From contig NZ_JAOANI010000012.1 in NCBI RefSeq assembly GCF_025318105.1, positions 248,001-312,000 on the forward strand: a DNA stretch of 64,000 nt, in the 5' to 3' direction. Source of the DNA: Venatoribacter pacificus (lineage in GTDB: Bacteria > Pseudomonadota > Gammaproteobacteria > Pseudomonadales > Oceanobacteraceae). The notes beneath the pieces are model-generated. The model made no database searches and was not told the DNA's origin. It was given only the letters and a program-made list of their open reading frames with translations. Shown here in pieces: positions 1 to 7,806 of this stretch; within the stretch, counting starts at the first letter, position 1, and each line of letters starts with the position of its first letter. Made by a program: the position numbers and the translations under genes.

Positions 1-41
1 GCCTGAAACAGGCGCTTCTTTTGAAAAAGTTCCATAGTCAT
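1..41 (-). CDS. 5' end of an unidentified gene, cut by the window edge
   Basis: On the minus strand an ATG at 41 is preceded by a purine-rich GAGAGAG and opens a frame that runs to the window edge (MTMELFQKKRLFQ). Only about 13 codons are visible, so no family can be named. It lies 114 nt downstream of the motB-like gene in the same direction, with no obvious terminator between them, so it could be a sixth gene of that operon. The second ATG at 35 is an alternative start. The call rests only on the start signal and the open frame. Confidence 0.3.
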   Translation of the reverse strand, partial: MTMELFQKKRLFQ

Positions 42-155
42 CTCTCTCTAAGACTATCCGATTAGGAGTTATTTCCTGAGGCGCTAGGCTAGTAGAGAAA
101 AATGACAATAAGCGTGCAGTTTTATGACATATAAAAGACAGTTATATTACAGATA

Positions 156-830
156 TCAATAGCGTCGGACCTGAACCACCACCCGCCGATTAGCGGCTCG
201 CTGCTGCTCGATGGATTGAGCAGAATCTGTTTCTTTCGGCCGGCTATCAGCAAAGCCGGATGCTTTCAGGCGCTCCTTGGCAACGCCCTGACTCATCAGG
301 TATTTGACAACGTGGGTCGCACGGGCTGCCGACAATTCCCAGTTCGAGGGAAATTGTTCATTGGCAATCGGAATATCATCGGTATGACCTTCCACCTCAA
401 TCATGTGGGTTTCATGACTGGTATCGCGGATAATTGCAGACACTTTTTCCAGCAAGGGCATGGCGTTGGCTTTTAAATCGGCCGAACCGGAATCGTAAAG
501 TGCCACGTTAGCGAACTCTACTTTGACTCCACGCTGATCAAGCACCACCGATAGCTGATCCTGCAGGCCATTCTGGGCAATATAATCATCCAACGCTTTT
601 TTGATATCGGTAAAAGGGGTTGTCTGCTGACGGTCTGTCATTACCGTCGACAAACCTTCCTGTAATGCTTCAACTTTGCCCTGATCAATATCCGAAACAG
701 ACAGTATTATGACGAAAAAAGCCAGCAACAGAGTGATCGCATCAGAATAGGTCACCAGCCATGAACTGGACGAGTCATCGAAGTTTGGCCGACGACGACG
801 CAGACCCCGGCGCTTTACAGCTTCATCCAC
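156..830 (-). CDS. MotB/PomB-like stator protein (OmpA family)
   Basis: Predicted inner-membrane stator subunit of 224 residues. A basic cytoplasmic N-terminus (KRRGLRRRRP) precedes one membrane helix at about residues 24-45. This holds the MotB signature TYSD with Asp30, the expected ion-binding residue. A plug/linker follows, then a C-terminal OmpA-like peptidoglycan-binding domain (about 108-222) with EGHTDD and the NWELSAARA helix. Start is GTG at 830, 8 nt after CCGGAGA. It is the last clear gene of a five-gene operon, 23 nt after the MotA-like gene. MotB and PomB couple ion flow to torque by anchoring MotA/PomA to the wall. The pairing here with a FliF-FliG-like protein rather than a flagellar cluster is unusual. 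A TolR/ExbD role is unlikely because of the OmpA domain. Confidence 0.85.
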   Translation of the reverse strand: MDEAVKRRGLRRRRPNFDDSSSSWLVTYSDAITLLLAFFVIILSVSDIDQGKVEALQEGLSTVMTDRQQTTPFTDIKKALDDYIAQNGLQDQLSVVLDQRGVKVEFANVALYDSGSADLKANAMPLLEKVSAIIRDTSHETHMIEVEGHTDDIPIANEQFPSNWELSAARATHVVKYLMSQGVAKERLKASGFADSRPKETDSAQSIEQQRAANRRVVVQVRRY

Positions 831-853
831 GACAGATCTCCGGAGTTATCAGA

Positions 854-1654
854 TCAGAGTGTTTCATCAGCAAACTGCAAACGGACAGAAGGTTTAAGAA
901 AGGCATTCAGACGATCCTGAATAAACAACGCATCACGTTTCTCGGCCAATAGCACAAAGCCTTCGGTGATTAACTGGTGACGGTAATAAAGCGCCTCTTG
1001 TTTTTCCGTCACCTGATTGGCAGCCGGTTTAAAAAACAGATTGGCCAATACCACACCGTACAGTGTGGTAATCAACGCCAGCGCTAACCCCTGCCCCAAT
1101 CCGGCCATATCGCCATTAAGATTATCCAGCATGATAATCAAACCGATGATCGTACCGACCATGCCAAAACCAGGCGCATAGGTTGCCATGGTATTCAGCA
1201 CTTTCGATTCCAGCGTATGCCGTTGCCAGGTAGCATCCATCGCATCACTGAGCATGATGCGGATTTCATGGCTTTTATAACCGGAGCCAATCAGCTCCAT
1301 CGCGTGGCCGAGAAATTCATCCTTAGCTTCTTCTTTACTCAGGCTTTGCTCCAGCGCACTGATGCCCCCCTGGCGATACAGATTTGTCCAGTCGACAAAG
1401 CGGCTGACCAGGTTGCGTAAATGTTTTTGCGACGTTGGCGTATGAAAAAAAGTGGCCATCATGCTGCGCACAGCAATCAGCACATCACCGGTGCTGTAAC
1501 TGATTAATGAAGCCGCCAGGGTGCTGCCCAGAACCAGCGCCAGGCTGGAAAGACTCATAAAAATCTGATGGTGGTCGGTACTGCTGACAATCGCAAAAGC
1601 AAATAAGCCAATACCGGCACAAAAGCCAATCAGGGTACTGAATGAAAACATCAT
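854..1654 (-). CDS. MotA/PomA-like stator protein
   Basis: Inner-membrane proton or sodium channel subunit of 266 residues in the MotA/TolQ/ExbB superfamily, with four predicted helices (about 5-23, 33-55, 155-177, 187-208). By eye it resembles PomA most, with APGFGMVGTIIGLI in helix 3 (Pro161 matching the conserved MotA Pro173) and ALITTLYGVVLAN in helix 4. In the large cytoplasmic loop, the motif YRQGGISALE keeps Arg94 and Glu102. These align with the MotA charges (Arg90, Glu98 in E. coli) that touch FliG. Retention of these residues fits a rotor partner, here probably the FliG-like gene just upstream (gap 7 nt). The downstream gene is its MotB partner. Coupling-ion type is inferred only from PomA resemblance. 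Confidence 0.87.
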   Translation of the reverse strand: MMFSFSTLIGFCAGIGLFAFAIVSSTDHHQIFMSLSSLALVLGSTLAASLISYSTGDVLIAVRSMMATFFHTPTSQKHLRNLVSRFVDWTNLYRQGGISALEQSLSKEEAKDEFLGHAMELIGSGYKSHEIRIMLSDAMDATWQRHTLESKVLNTMATYAPGFGMVGTIIGLIIMLDNLNGDMAGLGQGLALALITTLYGVVLANLFFKPAANQVTEKQEALYYRHQLITEGFVLLAEKRDALFIQDRLNAFLKPSVRLQFADETL

Positions 1655-1661
1655 GTATTCC

Positions 1662-3560
1662 TTACCCCTGATGGTTCTGGGCGATAGGTGTCAGTTCTTC
1701 CATTGAAAACCGACCGGCTTTTAATACATCCCGCATTTTTTGTACAACCTGTTGTCGCCCGCTTTCTACCGTTTCCTGTGCGATGTCGGCTTCGGCTGTT
1801 TTCAGTTCAGCAATCACCGCAGCACGTAATTTGGCTGGTAATGCTGCCAGGATATGGCGTTTGAATTCTGTCGAGGTATGACACAGCGCAGCAGCCAGCA
1901 CCGTCCGGTCAATATCACGCAGCTCATTGGCCAGCACCCGTTCCGGTGCACGGGCCATATCCGCAAAGGTAAAATACACCTGGCGCAGACGATAATAGGT
2001 TTCCGGTTTTTCACCTTTCAACGTTTTAAGCAAGCGGGTTTCTTCGGCACTGTTCATATTATCGAGCATACGAATCAGCACCGATAAACCATCGGCGCTG
2101 ATGTTTTCAAAGGTTGGCACCGACAATGATGCATGTGCCAGACGATCAGCCACGTCGCGGAAAGCGGATACCGGCAGGGTATCAAATTGCCCGAGTTCAT
2201 AGGCAACCGAGGCCTGATCCTTTTCTTTCATACGCTGAATAATATCGGCGGCCCGTTCAGCCGGAAGCTGTGACATAACCAGTGCTTTGATGCGTGTATC
2301 TTCATCTTTAATCAGATACAGCACCTGTGAGTCATTGAGCTTTTCCAGAAATGAAAACGGCGAACTGCCACCGGCATTATCCGCCAGCCCCTGTTGCAGA
2401 CGCTGCTGAAACGCACTGAGCGATTGCAACAGGCTGTCGCTGTTCCAGTCGGCTTCACTGCGCTGTTGCTCCAGCTCTTGCCATTGACTGCTGCTCAGGG
2501 CCGGTATCAAACTGCGCAGCAGAGGTTTCCCCATAGACTCCAGCATGGCGGCTACTTCTGAATACTGCTGACGCTGAAAGCTCTGCTGTACCAGCTGCTG
2601 AAATAATTGTGGCTGCGATAAACCGGTGGATACCAGTTCCTGCCGGATTTCGTTTACCTGGCGCTTCAATTCGATCTGTTGATCATTTTCCTGCGGAAAA
2701 GCCAGATTTCGCGGCTCACCTGACACTGCAGACACCGCACTTACAGACGGCGCAGCAGGCACCATCCGGCGACTCAAAGCCCGCATACCTAAGGCCATCA
2801 GCAATAAAATAAGCAACAGAGAAGCCAGCCAGAACCAAAGAGCATATTCATCCCAGATACTCGCCGGGCTCGGTTTATCTGTGTCGAGACGTTTAAATTC
2901 TGTGCGTACGATATTCAGTGTATCGCCGCGCAATTCATCAAGCTGGGATTTACGCGTGATCAGATTGCGTAAAAATTCGACCTGTTCATCATTCAGCGTT
3001 CGTTCAACCACCAGAGTGATGGTCATCTTTTTAATGCTGTTACGAAATCCCAGGGTCTTTTCACGGATGGTCTGAATCTTGGTTTCTGCTTCTTGCTTGA
3101 GCTGGTCAGCATAATTCAGCACATCGGTACGCTCACGCTCGAGCTGTTGTACTTTATTTTGCAGCGCCTGAATTTCCTGCTGATTTTCCTGCAGCAAGGG
3201 CAATTCATTAACCGGCAATCCTGGCAGGACTTCCAACTCATTAGCATCAAAGGTTTTCACTGACCGTGGACGAATTTCGGTAATGGGCTGGCGAACCGGA
3301 GGCTTAGGCAACGCAGGATTCGGGGATACCGGATCACTGTCTTTTACCATGGTGCGGGTTTTTTGCAGCGTAGCCTCGACCTGAATAATAAAGCGGTTAT
3401 CGCCAAGATACGATTTAATATCCCGTGCCAGCCGCGCTTCCATTTCATTTTTAAAGCGTGCTTCTTCCAGATCATCTTTTTTTACCAGCACTTCATACGA
3501 CTGCTCTTCGGCAAAAACAGCGCTGGTCAGCAGACAGAATATGGCAATAAGAGTTTTCAT
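1662..3560 (-). CDS. FliF-RBM3/FliG-like fusion membrane protein
   Basis: 632 residues counted from the third of three consecutive ATGs, chosen because AGGAG lies 6 nt before it. Order of parts: signal peptide (1-17, SAVFA); a segment EARLARDIKSYLGD-FIIQVEATL (about 40-66) resembling the first half of the FliF ring-building domain RBM3; a proline-rich stretch (77-98); a coiled coil (123-170); a segment ITLVVERTLNDEQ to RGDTLNIV (175-220) resembling the second half of RBM3; one membrane helix (239-263) with RALSRRM after it, as in FliF; then a cytoplasmic region with FliG-middle-like (about 398-478) and FliG-C-like (about 486-620) sequence. So MS-ring-like and C-ring-like elements are in one chain. 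Domain assignments are my reading by hand alignment. It sits 7 nt upstream of the MotA-like gene. Confidence 0.72.
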   Translation of the reverse strand: MKTLIAIFCLLTSAVFAEEQSYEVLVKKDDLEEARFKNEMEARLARDIKSYLGDNRFIIQVEATLQKTRTMVKDSDPVSPNPALPKPPVRQPITEIRPRSVKTFDANELEVLPGLPVNELPLLQENQQEIQALQNKVQQLERERTDVLNYADQLKQEAETKIQTIREKTLGFRNSIKKMTITLVVERTLNDEQVEFLRNLITRKSQLDELRGDTLNIVRTEFKRLDTDKPSPASIWDEYALWFWLASLLLILLLMALGMRALSRRMVPAAPSVSAVSAVSGEPRNLAFPQENDQQIELKRQVNEIRQELVSTGLSQPQLFQQLVQQSFQRQQYSEVAAMLESMGKPLLRSLIPALSSSQWQELEQQRSEADWNSDSLLQSLSAFQQRLQQGLADNAGGSSPFSFLEKLNDSQVLYLIKDEDTRIKALVMSQLPAERAADIIQRMKEKDQASVAYELGQFDTLPVSAFRDVADRLAHASLSVPTFENISADGLSVLIRMLDNMNSAEETRLLKTLKGEKPETYYRLRQVYFTFADMARAPERVLANELRDIDRTVLAAALCHTSTEFKRHILAALPAKLRAAVIAELKTAEADIAQETVESGRQQVVQKMRDVLKAGRFSMEELTPIAQNHQG

Positions 3561-3569
3561 CATCATCTC

Positions 3570-4253
3570 CTATTGCTGCAGCCGGTCAAGGCTGGCCTTA
3601 ACCTGATCAAGACTTGGATCTAACAACAGGGCCTGCTCCCAACTGGCACGCGCTTCGGGTATCAGGCCCATTTTGTAATAGATACTGCCTTTCAGCGCAT
3701 GGGCCTGAGCAGAATCTGGCAGGCTGTCCAATGCGGCATTGGTTTCGTCCAGCGCTTGCCAATATTGTTTTTTATAAAACAGTGATTGGGCATTAAGAAT
3801 GTGTTTGGTGGTATTCTCTACCTGCTGATTCTTGTCTTTTTCCCGCTGCTGCGCTTCCTGATTTAATTGCGCGTGCGCAGCCTCAGCTTCTGAGTCATTA
3901 AGTGTTTCGGTAATATCTTCATTCGTTTCCGGCACAGCGTCATCTTCAGTTGTTGCCGGTTTCCCTGGTAAGTCCATGACGAACTTCACATCACTGTCAC
4001 CGGCATCCAGCGTTAACAACACGTCATACCCTTCACCATAGCGGTGAATATGCATCAGACCATGTTGTTTTTTTGCCTGCTCTGCAATGTCGGATTTTGT
4101 CATCAGCTCTTCCGTGACCGCCTCAGTTTCGGATACCCAACCGGAATTTCCGTAGCCTTTAACAACCTCATTACTGCGCTGGTAACTGCACGCCGCCGGT
4201 AACAGCAGAATGGTCAGAAACAGGAGTTTCATTGATGCATTAAATTTCATCAT
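3570..4253 (-). CDS. TPR-containing lipoprotein
   Basis: 227 residues with a lipoprotein signal (LLLPAAC, Cys22). The middle is acidic and glutamine-rich (about 85-150) and probably flexible. The C-terminus carries tetratricopeptide-like helices (about 150-225: AQSLFYKKQYWQALDETNA, AHALKGSIYYKMGLIPEA), usually a protein-docking scaffold. Its start overlaps the stop of the preceding FlgO-like gene by one base (TGATG) and the next gene begins 9 nt later, so the three are probably translationally coupled. No specific family is recognised. From its neighbours I infer a periplasmic or outer-membrane accessory of the motor-like complex. The start could also be Met8 at 4232. Confidence 0.7.
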   Translation of the reverse strand: MMKFNASMKLLFLTILLLPAACSYQRSNEVVKGYGNSGWVSETEAVTEELMTKSDIAEQAKKQHGLMHIHRYGEGYDVLLTLDAGDSDVKFVMDLPGKPATTEDDAVPETNEDITETLNDSEAEAAHAQLNQEAQQREKDKNQQVENTTKHILNAQSLFYKKQYWQALDETNAALDSLPDSAQAHALKGSIYYKMGLIPEARASWEQALLLDPSLDQVKASLDRLQQ

Positions 4254-5323
4254 CAGAATCGTACTCCCAGCGTCAGGTCATAGCTTGATCCACCGAATTT
4301 ACCCGTTTCCTCATAACCGGATTTTTTCTCCCATTGCACATCGCTTTCCGGCAGATACGTCACACCAAAATCCATAAAGCCATCACTGAAGAATGGAAAT
4401 TCGAAACCAAAGCGGAATACCAGCGAGTTCGCATCGTTAAAGAATGCCTGCCCTATACCCAAGTAAACCTTGGTATCGATTAATTTATCCATACTTGGAA
4501 TGTCAGCAATAATCCGGCCTTCCAGATTAATACCGGAAACATTAAATAAGTCTTTATTGGAGAAATTGCGGAAGTATTCCACCGCCAGGGTATATTCGAG
4601 ACTGTCATCCAAACTGGTGGTTTCACGCCGGCGCAAACCAAACACTGTCACGCCATTCACTTCTTCAGAATTATTGGTTACAGAATTTTTGCGGCTGCCA
4701 TCAATGCCCCAGGCACCCACTGTAAATTCATAATTTGCTGAATCAAATCCTTGTTCCTCCTGCTCACGGGTGGTTTTTTTCGAATATTCCTTCAGCCACA
4801 ACAGTTGGTTATTACGGCCATCCACCATGCGCAGGTTGATTGTGAACTTGTCGTCATGAACCGATGCATTCCAGAAAATAAACGCATCCGCACGAACATG
4901 CTTGGCCAGCGCGCGCAGCGCCTGGTTCGATTCTGCTGCATGGGATATTTCCAGCTTATCGGCGCGCATCGCTACCTGAGTAGTCCGGCACTCAATACAC
5001 TGAATAACCTCAAAGCGTCCGCTTTCCATAATCCGGTGCATCAACTTATTTTCAATCATCAGATGCACCTGCTTAGGAATCTGACGATGCAGACGATCAC
5101 CATTGTGATATAGGGCAACGCGGCGAATATTGGCATCCAGGTCGATTAACTCTTCCATCACCAGAGTTTTATCGTCGTCCAGCAGCTGCTCAAAGCCGGT
5201 ATATAAAGAAGGCGCCTGAGAAGCCAGTGGCAACTCTGCTTTATTGTCGGCGCAAGCGATAGTGCTCAACAGCCATGTGCTGAGCACCATCAGCAGGGGT
5301 CTTAACAGGGTCGGGAATTTCAT
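4253..5323 (-). CDS. FlgO/CsgG-like domain protein with C-terminal outer-membrane barrel
   Basis: First gene of the motor-like operon, 356 residues with a signal peptide (cleavage near ACA-DNK, residue 25). Residues about 35-190 look like the CsgG/LpoB/FlgO type of periplasmic domain (LMHRIMESGRFEVIQ, ALAKHVRADAFIFW, and LRMVDGRNNQLLW, as in proteins that sum activity over variable paralogs). From about 230 the sequence alternates polar and hydrophobic residues and ends in LTLGVRF with a terminal Phe, the usual outer-membrane barrel signature. FlgO is an outer-membrane flagellar protein in Vibrio, so this could be the outer-membrane end of the machine. Family assignment is by eye and moderate; the barrel is a stronger inference. 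Confidence 0.6.
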   Translation of the reverse strand: MKFPTLLRPLLMVLSTWLLSTIACADNKAELPLASQAPSLYTGFEQLLDDDKTLVMEELIDLDANIRRVALYHNGDRLHRQIPKQVHLMIENKLMHRIMESGRFEVIQCIECRTTQVAMRADKLEISHAAESNQALRALAKHVRADAFIFWNASVHDDKFTINLRMVDGRNNQLLWLKEYSKKTTREQEEQGFDSANYEFTVGAWGIDGSRKNSVTNNSEEVNGVTVFGLRRRETTSLDDSLEYTLAVEYFRNFSNKDLFNVSGINLEGRIIADIPSMDKLIDTKVYLGIGQAFFNDANSLVFRFGFEFPFFSDGFMDFGVTYLPESDVQWEKKSGYEETGKFGGSSYDLTLGVRF

Positions 5324-5336
5324 GCATTTTCCTTGT

Positions 5337-5351
5337 ATCAGGAATCCTGAT
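5337..5351. promoter_or_regulatory. 15-bp perfect dyad before the motor-like operon
   Basis: ATCAGGA-A-TCCTGAT is a perfect palindrome centred at 5344, 13 nt before the start codon of the first motor-like gene and abutting its AAGGAA ribosome binding site. The one-base centre cannot loop as a hairpin, so a DNA-level operator is likelier than an RNA structure. No regulator is known to me for this sequence. Confidence 0.35.
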
Positions 5352-5719
5352 TTTTCTCCCCCCAGCTTAGTTCATATTTCAGAAACCGATGTTTTGACCG
5401 ATACTTATACCAATTACTTAACAATAGTTAATCATAAATCCGCTATAACCAATGCCGTTATGCGCCAATTTTTTTACGATAAATACGCAAGACCCATTCA
5501 AGAATTTAACGGTTGTCGTTGTATATCAACTGAGCAATGAAGAAAGAGCGTCTTTTGACTTTTTTACGGCGGGAAACAAGCATAATTGCGGCAGAAAACC
5601 ATCAAAACGTTTTCGTTCGTACAGTCGCCGTAAAGACGTCGCTGAGCGGAAATGTGCCCGTCAGCGCTGTTGAAATGCAAAGCCATCTCAGCACCTGGCT
5701 GCGATAGCTCTGCGGCAGG
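5352..5719. other. Intergenic region upstream of the motor-like operon
   Basis: About 370 bp, AT-rich next to the operon, without a convincing gene: short open frames here lack start signals and family resemblance. I searched by eye for sigma-28 and sigma-54 flagellar promoter patterns on the minus strand and saw none that was convincing. Confidence 0.5.
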
Positions 5720-6043
5720 TTATATCGGATTACGGCGCTGAGTTTCAGTCACTTCGCGGTCGGTCTGTATTGCCAGGCGCAGATCGCGGGCTGAAATCCC
5801 CTGCACATCATGGCTCCACCACAACACCTCCAGCTTCCCCCAACTTAACGTCAGCTGTGGGTGGTGATCCTGTTGCTCGGCATGAACGGCAATACTGTTG
5901 GCCAAGTGTAACGCTGCACTGAAATCGTTCAGTTTGATACTGCGCTGCAATGCCGGAACGCCGGCTACCAGGGTTTGTGCCCAATGCGGATGCTCTGCCA
6001 GCCAGCGCTGCAGTTGCGGCTCATCAATACGGTCATCACTCAT
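5720..6043 (-). CDS. phhB: 4a-hydroxytetrahydrobiopterin dehydratase
   Basis: Small pterin-4a-carbinolamine dehydratase (107 residues from ATG at 6043, with AGGGAGA 6 nt before; a TTG at 6049 extends the open frame). It recycles the pterin cofactor by dehydrating 4a-hydroxytetrahydrobiopterin, classically for phenylalanine hydroxylase. The family signature is present as a His-His-Pro after an acidic/amide stretch (QQDHHPQLTLSWGKLEV), followed by the expected HDVQGISARDLRLA. No phenylalanine hydroxylase gene lies nearby. Faces the fumarase gene across a shared terminator. Confidence 0.85.
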   Translation of the reverse strand: MSDDRIDEPQLQRWLAEHPHWAQTLVAGVPALQRSIKLNDFSAALHLANSIAVHAEQQDHHPQLTLSWGKLEVLWWSHDVQGISARDLRLAIQTDREVTETQRRNPI

Positions 6044-6147
6044 CGCCAATCTCCCTGAAGCGGAATCATCACATTAGCGGGAAAATCCGGATTTGCAGAG
6101 TCTTTTCTGCGCCAATGTCATTCACACGATGGGTTTACGACAGGCAC

Positions 6148-6175
6148 AAAAAAAGGAGCCGAAGCTCCTTTTTTA
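6148..6175. terminator. Intrinsic terminator between fumarase and phhB
   Basis: GGAGC-CGAA-GCTCC stem-loop with an A-run on the left and T-run on the right, so it can work on either strand. It lies just after the end of the minus-strand fumarase gene. Confidence 0.8.
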
Positions 6176-6207
6176 TTCATCGCGGTTTAACGCTTACCCG
6201 TCTTTGG

Positions 6208-7716
6208 TCAGACTTCGGTTGCGTTAATTTTGGCATACCAGGTTTGCGGACCGGTTTTGTGTACCGACTCGCCTTTGGTGTCCACCGCCACGGTTACCGG
6301 CATATCTTCTACTTCAAATTCGTAGATGGCTTCCATTCCCAGATCATCAAAGCCAACAACCTTAGCGCCTTTGATCGCCTGAGACACCAGATACGCCGCA
6401 CCACCAACCGCCATCAGATACACCGCTTCGTTATCTTTAATGGCTTCAATGGCGATGTCACCACGCTCAGATTTACCAATCATGCCCAGCAGACCGGTTT
6501 TTTCCAGCACGGTACGGGTGAACTTATCCATGCGGGTGGCGGTAGTCGGGCCAGCCGGTCCAACCACTTCTTCGCGTACCGGATCAACCGGGCCCACGTA
6601 ATAGATAAAGCGGCCTTTCAGATCGACCGGCAGCTCTTCACCTTTAGCGATCATATCGACCATACGCTTATGCGCCGCATCACGGCCGGTCAGCATCTTG
6701 CCGGACAGCAGGACGGTTTCACCGGTTTTCCAGTCTTTTACGTCTTCCGGAGTGATGGTATCCAGATTCACACGGCGTACGGAATCACCCACTTCCCAGG
6801 TGATCTGTGGCCAGTCTTCCACTTTCGGCGCTTTAAGAACCGCCGGGCCGGAGCCATCCAGTACAAAGTGAGTGTGACGGGTTGCTGCACAGTTCGGAAT
6901 AATCGCCACCGGCTTGTTTGCCGCATGGGTTGGATAATCCATCACTTTGATGTCCAGCACGGTGGTCAGACCACCCAGACCCTGCGCACCAATGCCCAGC
7001 TTGTTCACTTTTTCGAACAGTTCCAGACGCAGTTCTTCAGCGCGGTTCTGCGCGCCACGAGCCTGCAGTTCCTGAATGTTGATTGGCTCCAGCAGCGCTT
7101 CTTTGGCCAGCAGCATGGCTTTTTCCGCCGTACCACCAATACCAATACCCAGCATACCCGGCGGACACCAGCCAGCACCCATTTTAGGCACCTGCTCCAG
7201 TACCCAATCAACGATGGAGTCAGACGGATTCAGCATAGCGAATTTGGATTTGGCTTCAGAACCGCCGCCTTTGGCTGCCACATGCACGTCCACGGTGTTA
7301 CCCGGAACCAGTTTCATGTGAATAATGGCTGGCGTGTTGTCTTTGGTGTTGGCGCGTTTGCCATCCGGATCAGCCAGAACAGAGGCGCGCAGCACGTTGT
7401 CCGGATGGGTGTAAGCGCGGCGTACGCCTTCGTTACACATATCTTCAACGCTCATGTCGCCTTCGAACTTCACGTCCATACCAATGGTCAGGAACACGGT
7501 AACAATACCGGTGTCCTGACAGATCGGACGGTGGCCCATGGCACACATACGGGAGTTGATCAGAATCTGCGCCATGGCGTCTTTCGCAGCCTTGGACTCT
7601 TCGCGCTCATAAGCCGCATGCACGGCATCAATGAAGTCTTTCGGGTGATAGTACGAGATGTACTGCAGTGCATCAGCGACGCTCTGGATCAGGTCTTCTT
7701 GCTTGATCACAGTCAT
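6208..7716 (-). CDS. Fumarate hydratase, class I (iron-sulfur)
   Basis: 502-residue cytosolic fumarase of the oxygen-sensitive class I family, reversibly hydrating fumarate to malate in the TCA cycle. The three cysteines expected to hold the [4Fe-4S] cluster are seen at Cys66 (RPICQDTG), Cys184 (GAGWCPPGM) and Cys276 (IPNCAATRHTH). The C-terminal domain is complete and ends after KTGPQTWYAKIN. Both N- and C-terminal domains are in one chain, as in E. coli FumA/FumB, not split. Monocistronic: a terminator lies on each side. Confidence 0.95.
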   Translation of the reverse strand: MTVIKQEDLIQSVADALQYISYYHPKDFIDAVHAAYEREESKAAKDAMAQILINSRMCAMGHRPICQDTGIVTVFLTIGMDVKFEGDMSVEDMCNEGVRRAYTHPDNVLRASVLADPDGKRANTKDNTPAIIHMKLVPGNTVDVHVAAKGGGSEAKSKFAMLNPSDSIVDWVLEQVPKMGAGWCPPGMLGIGIGGTAEKAMLLAKEALLEPINIQELQARGAQNRAEELRLELFEKVNKLGIGAQGLGGLTTVLDIKVMDYPTHAANKPVAIIPNCAATRHTHFVLDGSGPAVLKAPKVEDWPQITWEVGDSVRRVNLDTITPEDVKDWKTGETVLLSGKMLTGRDAAHKRMVDMIAKGEELPVDLKGRFIYYVGPVDPVREEVVGPAGPTTATRMDKFTRTVLEKTGLLGMIGKSERGDIAIEAIKDNEAVYLMAVGGAAYLVSQAIKGAKVVGFDDLGMEAIYEFEVEDMPVTVAVDTKGESVHKTGPQTWYAKINATEV

Positions 7717-7745
7717 GACGGGTTCTCTCTCATAGGCTCGCGGGT

Positions 7746-7772
7746 GTAAAAACGCCCACGTCGGTGGGCGTT
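7746..7772 (-). terminator. Intrinsic terminator after the DUF2846 lipoprotein gene
   Basis: On the minus strand GCCCACCGACGTGGGC folds into a strong stem followed by TTTTTA. It lies between the lipoprotein stop (7807) and the fumarase start (7716), so fumarase transcription must start inside or downstream of it, or depend on read-through. Confidence 0.75.
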
Positions 7773-7806
7773 ACAGTCGGCCTATTGTACCCCAACTACT
7801 GCCGGT

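Noticed and set aside
156..1654. MotA/MotB-like pair as Zorya ZorA/ZorB
   Set aside because: The MotA-like protein lacks the long ZorA coiled-coil tail, and no ZorC, ZorD or ZorE-like gene is next to it.
5950..7749. Long plus-strand open frame of 599 codons
   Set aside because: It is antisense to fumarase and phhB, has no family resemblance, and is rich in His/Phe/Gln as expected of a shadow frame.
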